Shown here piece after piece: positions 1 to 7,800 of a stretch of 9,472 nt of DNA (the first letter of the stretch is position 1; every line of letters starts with the position of its first letter). A program made the translations under genes and the position numbers. Location: contig SKVE01000951.1 of assembly GCA_007129635.1 (NCBI GenBank), positions 1 to 9,472 on the forward strand. The letters run 5' to 3'. The notes below the pieces were generated by a model. That model made no database searches. It was not told the origin of the DNA and saw only the letters and a list, made by a program, of their open reading frames with translations. The DNA is from Planctomycetaceae bacterium (GTDB lineage: Bacteria; Planctomycetota; Planctomycetia; Pirellulales; Pirellulaceae).

Positions 1-103
1 AACGAGACCCGCGCCGAACGAGACCCGCGCCGAACGAGACCCGCGCCGAACGAGACCTGCGCCGAACGAGACCTGCGCCGAACGAGACCCGCGCCGAACG
101 AGA
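1..103. repeat. 16-bp tandem repeat array, truncated by the left edge
   Basis: Six complete head-to-tail copies of the 16-bp unit AACGAGACCCGCGCCG lie at 1-16, 17-32, 33-48, 49-64, 65-80 and 81-96. A 7-base partial copy follows at 97-103, after which the sequence becomes unique. Copies 4 and 5 share one C-to-T change at unit position 9 (bases 57 and 73); the others are identical. The period is not a multiple of three, so the array is unlikely to encode a simple protein repeat. It sits downstream of the small minus-strand gene, outside any gene I can support, and its true length cannot be seen. Near-perfect copies suggest recent expansion by slippage or unequal exchange. Function is unknown. 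Confidence 0.95.
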
Positions 104-128
104 GGTCAGAACCCCTCACAACTTACTG

Positions 129-359
129 CTATAGGGATGTGTTGGCCGATGCTCCGATCACTTGGTTGACACTTTCATGATCGAACCAGATGGGGATCCC
201 GCCAGGCGCTAGGAAGACGGCGACTCCGTCCCGATGGACCAAGGCACCCGGGTGATCGACTTCGAACCGTTTACCCCCGTGCAATTCTATAGTGAATAGC
301 CGGAAAGGGGTGCTTTGCGTCAGACCTGTCAACACTCGCTCAAAGTTTTCCGCTGTCAT
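129..359 (-). CDS. small uncharacterised protein, planctomycete-type family
   Basis: This encodes 76 residues with no signal peptide or membrane segment, so it is probably cytosolic. It begins MTAENFERVL, has a TPFRLFTIELHGG stretch near residues 18-30, then a VDHP motif, a hydrophobic AVFLAPGGIPIWF segment and a short tail. This layout (short helix, 'PFRPF'-like strand, 'V-x-HP' turn, strands) matches a small unnamed family I recall as common in planctomycetes, usually about 70-90 residues. No biochemical role is known to me. The ATG at 359 is chosen because the family start looks like MTxExF; in-frame GTG (365) and TTG (377) starts would add 2 or 6 residues. A weak GGACGGGG at 368-375 could serve as ribosome-binding site. 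It is divergent from the kinase gene and followed by the tandem repeat. Confidence 0.65.
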   Translation of the reverse strand: MTAENFERVLTGLTQSTPFRLFTIELHGGKRFEVDHPGALVHRDGVAVFLAPGGIPIWFDHESVNQVIGASANTSL

Positions 360-575
360 CTTCACAACCCCGTCCAATCAAGCAGTGCGCGGTGGGAGAA
401 CTGGGCGTTCAAGCCTGGTGCCCACTTCTTCAGTGTAGCTGCCCCAATCGATGCAGACAAGGTGATCGAGTGCGGCTTGGGGCTTGCATCTTTCTGGCGG
501 GGATGCAACTATGAGCGTCTGGGGTGTTCATGGGAAAAGATTCGGGGGTTTTCCGCAAGGAGCCGATTCACTGCA
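360..575. other. divergent intergenic region, presumed to hold promoters for both flanking genes
   Basis: This 216-bp stretch separates two divergently transcribed genes, so it should contain a promoter for each. I found no convincing -35/-10 pair; the best plus-strand candidate (TTGCAT 484-489, then 17 bases, then AACTAT 507-512) matches consensus at only three of six positions in each box. No clear inverted-repeat operator is visible. The reading frame of the kinase stays open through this region back to 315, but the encoded residues do not resemble the kinase family and precede its recognisable N-terminus. Confidence 0.4.
557..562 (+). promoter_or_regulatory. ribosome-binding site of the kinase gene
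   Basis: AAGGAG lies 13 bases before the ATG at 576. The spacing is longer than usual, but it is the best Shine-Dalgarno match near the family-supported start and helps choose that ATG over upstream alternatives. Confidence 0.5.
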
Positions 576-2816
576 ATGCCTTGGCCTTTACCTTCCGACT
601 TTCACACGGTGGTTCAGCAGCCACAGATCGCCTTCCGCGATCCGCATTTGCAGGGTTGCCGGATCGAGCGTAACGCGCTGAATCAACCGCGGGTTTGGTC
701 GGGAGCGTTTGCGGTCGTGTACAAAGCGGTGGACCATGACGGTCGTTGTTGGGCTTTGCGGGCGTTCATTTCCGAGTCCCCGAAACGCCGGGACCACTAC
801 GAACTGATCAGCGCGCACCTGCATACTCGAGCGCTGGCTTGTCTGGTGGATTTCGAATACCGAGAAGCTGCTATCCGTTCGGCGAGTGACGGGAAGTGGT
901 ATCCGCTGGTGGTGATGGATTGGGTCGACGGCATGACGTTGTGGACTTGGGTGCAGAGCAAGTGCCGCAAAAGAAAAGGGACTTCTTTGGCCAAGGCCGC
1001 GCGGCATTGGTGGAAGCTGACCAGGGAACTGAGCGCTGCCGAGATCGCTCATGGCGACTTGCAGCATGCCAACGTTCTGGTGACGCCGGCCGGGCGATTG
1101 AAGCTGGTCGATTACGACGGCATGTGCGTGCCGGCACTGGTCGGTCGACGCAACTTGGAACTTGGCGTTCGGGCGTATCAGCATCCGCAACGGAACGAGT
1201 CCACGTTGCTGACGACCAGCTTGGACAACTTCTCCGCGCTGGTGATCTACGTCGCCCTGCGGGCCCTGGCGGCCGATCCATCTTTGTGGAGCCGGTACGT
1301 CGAGCAGTCGCACTACGACAAACTGCTGTTCCGCGCCGAGGATTTTCTGGACCGCGAGCAATCCTCCCTGTACCGCGACCTGATGAACTCGCCGGAGCCC
1401 GCCGTTCGGACGTTGGCGACCAAACTGTTCTGCTTTGCCTGTGAGAGTCTGGACCACACGCCGCCGCTGAACGAATTGGTCAGCGATCCGTCGGGACGAG
1501 CGGGACTCGTACGGCGCGCAGCGCCGGAACGGCCTTGGGATCCCGGCGACCAGTCGGTGGTGCCGCGTGAGAAACCGACGGCTCGGGTGATCTTGAAGGT
1601 GCTCGCTGGTCCGCTGAAAGGTCAATCCTTCTCGACTCAACAGCACAACACCATGCTGGTCGGCCGCGGGACGGACTGCCATATTCGGATCTTGGGTGAC
1701 CGCCAAATCTCGAGGCACCATTTCTTGTTAGAGCTGGTGCCGCCCCACGCCAGGCTTCGCGATTTGGATAGCCAGAACGGAACCTACGTCAACGGCGTGA
1801 AGTACGGTGGACGATCGACGGCTGAGGTGGACCAGAGAAAGGTCGAAGAGCAGGTTCCGGAAGTCGATCTACGGCACGGCGACCAGATCACTGCTGGTCA
1901 GACGATTCTACTACTGCAAGTCGAAGGAGTGGCGGCCAGTTCGTGTCCGCGTGAGCCAGAATGTGCGGAGCCCCCGTGCCTGCCCGAGCCGACGGCAAGT
2001 CCGCGAATCCTGGATCAACTGAAGGTGCTGGCTCCTCTGGAGAAAGGCGTGTTGGGGACGGTATTCAAGGCACAGTACCGTGAGAATCAACGAATGGTGG
2101 CGCTGAAGATCGTGAAACCAGCCATCGAGATCGGGCAAGCACAACGTCGATGCGTCCAGACAGCGATGGAATCGGTTCTGACACTCCGGCATCCGAACCT
2201 GGTCGGGTTGCTGGAATCTGGAGAAGCTGGCCAGGCGTTTTACTTTGTCCAGGAGTACTGTGATGGCGGTAACCTGAAGCAGTGGCTTGCCGATCAGGGA
2301 GGCCCGTTGGCCTTCGGTGCTGTTCGAGAGTGGATGCTTCCGTGTTTGGACGCGCTGGATTACACCCATCGTCAACAGATGGTGCACGGGAACATCAAGC
2401 CGGAGAACGTCTTACTGCACATCGAACAAGGCAAGCAGATCGCGAAGCTGGCAGATTGCGGGCTCGCTCGGATCCTGGATCAAGCCGGGTGCCTGGGGAT
2501 GACGGCGACCGCACGGGACTCGGACAACTTCCACTTCCTGCCCCGCGAGCGAGTGATCGATTTCCGCGATGTGCGGCCACAGAGCGATCTCTGGAGCCTG
2601 GCCGCCGTATTCTACTACCTACTGACCGGCCAGTTCCCACGCGATCGCATCGGCGACGAGCCGCTGTCGGGAATTCTGGATTCAGAACCGATCCCGATCC
2701 GCCGCCGAGATGCTCGGGTTCCCGAATCGGTCGCTCGCGCGTTTGACCGAGCCTTAAACGCGAATCCCAAGAAACGGTTTCCAAGCGCCGCGTCGATGAA
2801 GGCCCATCTGGAATAG
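576..2816 (+). CDS. kinase-FHA-kinase signalling protein, 746 residues, both kinase sites degenerate
   Basis: Three domains are visible. Residues 1-305 form a divergent kinase of the YegI/TerY-associated type, with a MPWPLPSDF start, glycine loop SGAFAVVY (42-49), catalytic HGDLQHAN (160-167), LVDYDGM (177-183) and a YQHPQ stretch. Its VAIK-equivalent lysine is Arg62. Residues 337-450 are an FHA domain, which binds phosphothreonine peptides: GRG 363-365, SRHH 379-382, NGTYVNG 401-407. A Pro/Cys/Glu-rich linker (456-473) leads to a second kinase at 479-746. There Lys511 of VALK, Asp627 (DCG) and SDLW are kept, but the HRD motif reads HGN (604-606), so the catalytic Asp is Asn606, and the alphaC Glu position appears to be Ala530. 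The ATG is chosen because the first residues fit the family. No membrane segment is seen, so it is probably cytosolic. Likely role: phospho-dependent signalling or scaffolding, partners unknown. It converges on recD with a 10-bp gap. Confidence 0.9.
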   Translation: MPWPLPSDFHTVVQQPQIAFRDPHLQGCRIERNALNQPRVWSGAFAVVYKAVDHDGRCWALRAFISESPKRRDHYELISAHLHTRALACLVDFEYREAAIRSASDGKWYPLVVMDWVDGMTLWTWVQSKCRKRKGTSLAKAARHWWKLTRELSAAEIAHGDLQHANVLVTPAGRLKLVDYDGMCVPALVGRRNLELGVRAYQHPQRNESTLLTTSLDNFSALVIYVALRALAADPSLWSRYVEQSHYDKLLFRAEDFLDREQSSLYRDLMNSPEPAVRTLATKLFCFACESLDHTPPLNELVSDPSGRAGLVRRAAPERPWDPGDQSVVPREKPTARVILKVLAGPLKGQSFSTQQHNTMLVGRGTDCHIRILGDRQISRHHFLLELVPPHARLRDLDSQNGTYVNGVKYGGRSTAEVDQRKVEEQVPEVDLRHGDQITAGQTILLLQVEGVAASSCPREPECAEPPCLPEPTASPRILDQLKVLAPLEKGVLGTVFKAQYRENQRMVALKIVKPAIEIGQAQRRCVQTAMESVLTLRHPNLVGLLESGEAGQAFYFVQEYCDGGNLKQWLADQGGPLAFGAVREWMLPCLDALDYTHRQQMVHGNIKPENVLLHIEQGKQIAKLADCGLARILDQAGCLGMTATARDSDNFHFLPRERVIDFRDVRPQSDLWSLAAVFYYLLTGQFPRDRIGDEPLSGILDSEPIPIRRRDARVPESVARAFDRALNANPKKRFPSAASMKAHLE

Positions 2817-2826
2817 ACGAGTGGAT

Positions 2827-4803
2827 TCAACCGCTGGTGCTCGCTTGGATGGCGTCTTTTAGACCGCTGGAGCGTCGGATGCGGCCGTGGATGGTTTCGC
2901 GGAGCACGGGTTCGCTGGTGACCAAGTAGAGCTTGCCGGGATGCCGGGTGTGCGTTGCGGGATCGCGCCAGTCGGCGACTCGGGTGATGCCGGTGTACAG
3001 CAGTTCGCGAGTCAGGATCGGTGAGGGGCGATGAGGCAGGACGACCATGACGTGATGGAACTCCGAGCCCTGCGATTTATGGATCGTCAGCGCGTAACAC
3101 GGTCGGGTCTCCGGCACCAGCGCCGCGGGCACTCGACGGCAACCGGCTGGATGGGCTGCCGATTCGAACATCACGGCCAATTCCTCGCCGCCGGGATCTC
3201 GCACGACGACGCCCACGTCGCCGTTGAACAGTTCCTGGCGGTAGTCGTTTCGCGTGACCATCACGGGTTGCCCCAGATAAGCATGCCGCCGCAGACGAAT
3301 CAAACCCAGACGATCGAGACGCTCGGCGATCACGCGGTTCAGATTCACTTCGCCCCACAATCCCTCGCGATGAGCACACAGGACACGAAATCGCAGCAAG
3401 GATTGCAAGACGGACGGTCGCCCCTCAGGGCATTGGGCAAGGTCTTTCAGATAGGCCGTGTACTCTTCGGTCGCCAACTCGGCGATATGGGCCAGCGTGG
3501 CGGAAGGCTTTTCCGGCTGGATCCAGACGATAGGGCCGTCGGACGGTTCCTGCTGATGCAATTCCGCAATTACCCCTTCTGCATCCCCCGCGCGGACGGC
3601 TGCCGCCATTCGTCCCAGGCTGCTGGACGGATCGAATCGATGGCTGTGACGCAGGGGCATGATGTGATCGGCCAGTGCATGTCGCGACGCGGTGCCCGTA
3701 TCCGGTTCGATCCCCGTACGGCCGGCGATCGCCTGGCGACGCCGGGCGCTAAGGCGGCTCGTCGCTGCGTCCGCCAGATCCCCGCACAGATCGCCCAAGA
3801 TGCTGCCCGCTTCGACGGAAGCCAGTTGGTCCCGGTCGCCCATCAGGATCAACTGAGCCTGCATCGGTACGGCGCTAAACAGATGGCTCATCAGGCCGAT
3901 GTCCACCATCGAGGCTTCATCGACCAAAACCACATCCGCCTCGACAGGATAGTCGCTGCCATGGCTGAACGGTCCGCCCAGCTCCGGCGGCAGAGGCGTC
4001 CAGCGCAGGATTCGATGGATCGTACCGGCCTGGATCCCCAACAATTGCTTTCGCACCGATTCGTCGATATCCAACGCGTTGGCGACTCGCCCAAGCGATT
4101 CGTTCAACCGTTGTGCGGCCTTGCCTGTAGGAGCCATCAATAGCACTCGCAGTTCACCATCGTCTGGAACGTTCGGCTGTTGCATGATGCGCAGCGCCAA
4201 CAGTTTAGCGACGGTCGTGGTCTTCCCCGTCCCCGGCCCGCCCGTGATGATGCCGAACCGTTGGTCGATGGTGCTGGCAGCCGCCAGGCATTGGCCCGCA
4301 TCACCCGGCGCGTGGCGGTCGGGGAATAGGCGGGCGATGTCGGACCGCAAGCTGTTTTCGTCCATCTCCAGCGACGGCATCGCGATGCGTTGGAGGATGC
4401 TGTGTGCCAATTGCTGCTGGTAGTACCAGTAGCGAGCCAAGTACAATTTCCTGCCGGTTTTCTCCAGGACCAGAGGGCGGTCGATGTGCTGTGCGTCGTC
4501 GCGGCTCTCCCGGACCAGCACCGACGGACTGGCGGCCAGATCCTTCAGCCACCGATCGATCGCTGGCCAGCGGTCATAGCGGATCGCTTGATCGCGATCG
4601 TTGCCGAACCCGAAAACGATCTGATCGGCTTGTGCTAGGTCCAGGCAGATGTGCCCTCGCGTCAATTGTTCGCTGACCAATGCGGCCGCCAGCAGAACGG
4701 TGTCGCGGGCCGATGGGTCGATACGTCCGATCATCTTGGCGAAGGCCATTTGCAATGGACCCAGGACACCGTCGGAGGTCAATCGTTCGAGATTCACCGT
4801 CAC
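2827..4803 (-). CDS. recD: RecD, exodeoxyribonuclease V alpha subunit
   Basis: RecD is the 5'-3' DNA helicase (superfamily 1B) of the RecBCD complex, which unwinds and resects double-strand ends in the cytoplasm. The 658-residue protein has an N-terminal domain that in the family contacts RecB/RecC, then ATPase motifs: Walker A GGPGTGKT (188-195), APTGKAAQRL (224-233), TIHRIL (261-266), Walker B DEAS (295-298), GDRDQL (322-327), HSHRF (386-390), LTIHKSQGSEF (572-582) and YTGITR (603-608). All are intact, so it should be an active helicase. E. coli RecD is 608 residues, so the length is normal to slightly long. The start is GTG at 4803; it overlaps the recB stop codon in a GTGA arrangement, so translation is probably coupled. 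It is the last gene visible in the operon and ends 10 bp from the convergent kinase gene. Confidence 0.97.
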   Translation of the reverse strand: MTVNLERLTSDGVLGPLQMAFAKMIGRIDPSARDTVLLAAALVSEQLTRGHICLDLAQADQIVFGFGNDRDQAIRYDRWPAIDRWLKDLAASPSVLVRESRDDAQHIDRPLVLEKTGRKLYLARYWYYQQQLAHSILQRIAMPSLEMDENSLRSDIARLFPDRHAPGDAGQCLAAASTIDQRFGIITGGPGTGKTTTVAKLLALRIMQQPNVPDDGELRVLLMAPTGKAAQRLNESLGRVANALDIDESVRKQLLGIQAGTIHRILRWTPLPPELGGPFSHGSDYPVEADVVLVDEASMVDIGLMSHLFSAVPMQAQLILMGDRDQLASVEAGSILGDLCGDLADAATSRLSARRRQAIAGRTGIEPDTGTASRHALADHIMPLRHSHRFDPSSSLGRMAAAVRAGDAEGVIAELHQQEPSDGPIVWIQPEKPSATLAHIAELATEEYTAYLKDLAQCPEGRPSVLQSLLRFRVLCAHREGLWGEVNLNRVIAERLDRLGLIRLRRHAYLGQPVMVTRNDYRQELFNGDVGVVVRDPGGEELAVMFESAAHPAGCRRVPAALVPETRPCYALTIHKSQGSEFHHVMVVLPHRPSPILTRELLYTGITRVADWRDPATHTRHPGKLYLVTSEPVLRETIHGRIRRSSGLKDAIQASTSG

Positions 4804-7800
4804 TGGATCTCCTCCCCGTCCAGGACAGACGCGATCGCCCGGATGACCGTCTGCTGCGGCCGATGGAAGTACACGCCTTGGGTCGGTGATCGACCTGCAT
4901 CGAACCCGCGCACAAACAAATAGATCACGCCACCAAAATCGCGTTCATACCGGTAGCCGCTGACCCGCTGGCTGAGGAACCGGTCCAGGGCGACCGCGTA
5001 GAGGTGGTATTGCAGCAAATAGTCGTGGCGAAACATGGTCTCTTCCAATCGCGACGGCCCATAGTCCGTCGTCAGGGGACCCAACTGGTTGGTTTTGTAA
5101 TCCAGCAGGAACCAACGGCCCTGGTATCGGAAGACCAAGTCAATGTAGCCTTCCAGAAAGCCTCGCAATCGTGAAGGGGGAACTCGACCCACGCGAGCTG
5201 CGTAGCTGCGAATCAAATCGTCCGTTGCCTTATCGAAAGCCGAGCCCAGCGAGCGGGCGTCCATTTGTCGATCATGATCCGCCACGGGCAGCAGGAAATG
5301 CAGCTCGCACGCGGCATCCTCCAGCGGAAGATCGAACATGCAGTATGCCGGGTCCACCTGGGCGATGCAGCCGGTCAGGCATTTCGTCAGCTCGGCGGCC
5401 AGCGGCTCGATCCACGCAGGGTCCAAGTTGTAACGGTCCAGGTCTGCCTGCAAGTGCTCTTGGACCAACTCCGCTGCCGACAGACGATCGGGGCCGTGGC
5501 GGCGGCCGTCCCGAATGACCTTTTCGAACACATCGTGGACAAGGTTCCCGACATTCACCCCGCCCGGCATCTCGGCCAGTGGGACGCGTTGGCGATCCAA
5601 GATCGGATCATCGAGTTCGCTGGTATCGTCTCGGGACAGAACGTCCCGGTCCGGGATCTCCAGATCGTCGGCCAGATCGACATGACGGGCCAGGGCGCTG
5701 AAGCTGGTCCGGACCAATCGGGGCAATTCGGTCCGTGTCACGCGGCGGCAGTCGAGTACGGTGGTCGAGGTCTTCGGTGGGTGATACCGGCCGGGATCCA
5801 CAAAGGTTGCCATCGTATCCAGACCGCGATACTCGATACCGGTGGCAGGCAAGGATTCCACCCACTGGCGCAATCGTCGGTCCAGTTCTTTGTCGGACTC
5901 GTTTCCTTTCAGTTCGTCAAACATCAGTTGCCCCAGTGCCGAATCCGACGCATCTCGTACTGCGGTCCAAAAGATACGGCACTGGTGCCTGGCACGCGTC
6001 AATGCGACGTACAGCAGGCGACGATCCTCGGCCCGGGTTTCTTCACGATCCTGTTGGAGGCGAGCCTCCAAGCGATCGGAACCCACATCGATCTCGGGAA
6101 CGTCCAGCGGCCGACCGTCATCGTCCAGCCGAGCGATCACCCACGCCGCGTCGCCTCCGCCGTACGTATGCCATAGAGTCGGGTAGTACACGACGGGATA
6201 TTCCAGGCCTTTCGAGCGGTGGATGGTGCAAAGCTGGACGGCGGCGGCGTCGGTTTCCAATCGAAGCTGCGTCTCGTCGTCCGATCGCAGGCGAGGATCT
6301 GCGATACAGCCTTCCAGCCATCGCAGCAACTGGTCCGGGCCCGCATGCATGGTGACCGCTTGACGATGCAGCAACTCGCCCAGATGCAGGTAATTGGTCA
6401 CCTGGCGTTCGCCGGTGATGCGTCCCGTCAGCCTGGTCACCACGTCCATCTGGTCCAACAGACGACGCCAGGCGACGATAAAACCGCGAGCCCCGCACAA
6501 GTGATGCCACTCGAAAAACCGCTCGCTCCACTGCGATAACCGCTGTTCGTTGTGTCGCAACGATTCCAGTTGGTCGGCATCTTGCCCGAACAAGGGCGAC
6601 GCCAAGGCGTTGAACTGCACCGTCAGGTTGCCGGGCTGGATCAAGGCCCGCAGCGCGTGCATCGTGGCCTCGGCCTCGGCCGTGTCGAAAACGGACTCGT
6701 CCGTCTGCAAAACGGCCGGCACATTTCGCTCGGCCAGTTCCGTCTGCAGCATTCGCAATTGCTTGCCGGTACGGCACAAGACGGCGATATCGCCCGGCAC
6801 CAGCGGTCGCGTCTGGCCGTCGGCGTTGGAAAGCGTCTGTCGGCTGTCTTGCTGTGCCACGATCTCAGCGGCGACTCGATGGACGACATGCCGCAGCGCC
6901 TGGTCGCGCCCCGGCGCTTTGTTCTCGTCGGCGCCAGGATGGCGTGGAACCAGACAAATCTCTAACGCCCCGCGCTGGGAAAAACGACGCTCGTGATGGG
7001 CTTCGACGTCCGGTAACGGGATGCTGGTGTACAGGAACGGATTCTCGCGGGAGGCGAAAACCGCTTGAACTCCGTCCACCAGCGGTTTATCCGATCGCCA
7101 GTTGGTATCGAGCGTGTGACAGTGCTGCGTTGGCGTTTCATCCGTGGCCTGCAGATAGCTGTGGATGTCCGCGCCGCGGAACCGATAGATCGACTGCTTC
7201 GGGTCGCCGATCATGATGAACGACCGGAACGACGCATCGGCCGCATCGTGCGGGACTTGGAAAACGCGTCGGAAGATCCGGTACTGCACCGGATCGGTGT
7301 CCTGAAATTCATCCACCATTGCCACGCGATAACGGTCGCGCAGCCGCTTCAACAGCCGTGGACCCTGCGAGGCTTGTAGGGCGCGATCCACCTGGTTCAA
7401 CAGATCGCTGAACGACATGATGCCTCGCTGCTGCTTGCGCCGCACGGCCTGATCCCGCGTGGTGTAAGCCAAATGTGAGAGCAGGCACGTGATGATCTTC
7501 GTTCGATGTTGGTGGATCTGAACCGCTTGTTCCACGAGTTTGTCCAGTTGCTGGAACACATGGTGGCATGGCTTATTGGCTTTGTGTTCCTTTTTTGTCC
7601 CTTTTGCCAGCTCGGATTGCGTCAGCCGCCGTTGAACCGCTTCCGGGCGGCCGTCTTTGCCGATCGTGAACGCATCGGGGGAAGCCCGGACGATCAATCG
7701 GTCGACAAAATCCATCGATTGCTCCAGTTGGCCTTCTCTGCCGTGCGTGTTTCGATTCAGCCAATCGTTCTGGCGCGCGGAGAGCAGCAACTGCGCGACT

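Noticed and set aside
102..117. Small inverted repeat GAGG...CCTC between the tandem array and the small gene, considered as a terminator.
   Set aside because: The stem is only 4 bp with an 8-base loop and has no T-run on the strand where it would act.
484..512. Possible promoter TTGCAT, 17 bases, AACTAT before the kinase gene.
   Set aside because: Each box matches the sigma-70 consensus at only three of six positions; such matches occur by chance.
315..575. The kinase reading frame stays open for 87 codons upstream, to a TTG at 315, overlapping the small minus-strand gene.
   Set aside because: The extra residues do not resemble the kinase family, whose N-terminus fits the ATG at 576 with AAGGAG upstream. 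The extension would also run antisense across the start of the small gene. A chance open frame is the simpler reading.
905..912. Exact copy of the E. coli Chi octamer GCTGGTGG on the plus strand, with a second on the minus strand at 7076-7083.
   Set aside because: Chi sequences are species-specific, and CTG-GTG codon pairs in GC-rich genes make the octamer common by chance. Two copies in 9.5 kb are not informative without genome-wide counts and strand bias.
588..1721. A 377-codon minus-strand open frame inside the kinase gene.
   Set aside because: It is antisense to clearly conserved kinase and FHA motifs, and its translation is rich in Arg, Gln and His with no recognisable domain. Long antisense frames are expected in GC-rich genes.
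3031..4143. A 370-codon plus-strand open frame opposite recD.
   Set aside because: It is a shadow of recD; the His/Gln/Arg-rich composition and absence of any family motif argue against a real protein.
5265..6176. A 303-codon plus-strand open frame opposite recB; a similar 205-codon one lies at 7506-8123.
   Set aside because: Both lie antisense to intact RecB motifs and show no recognisable domain or supported ribosome-binding site.
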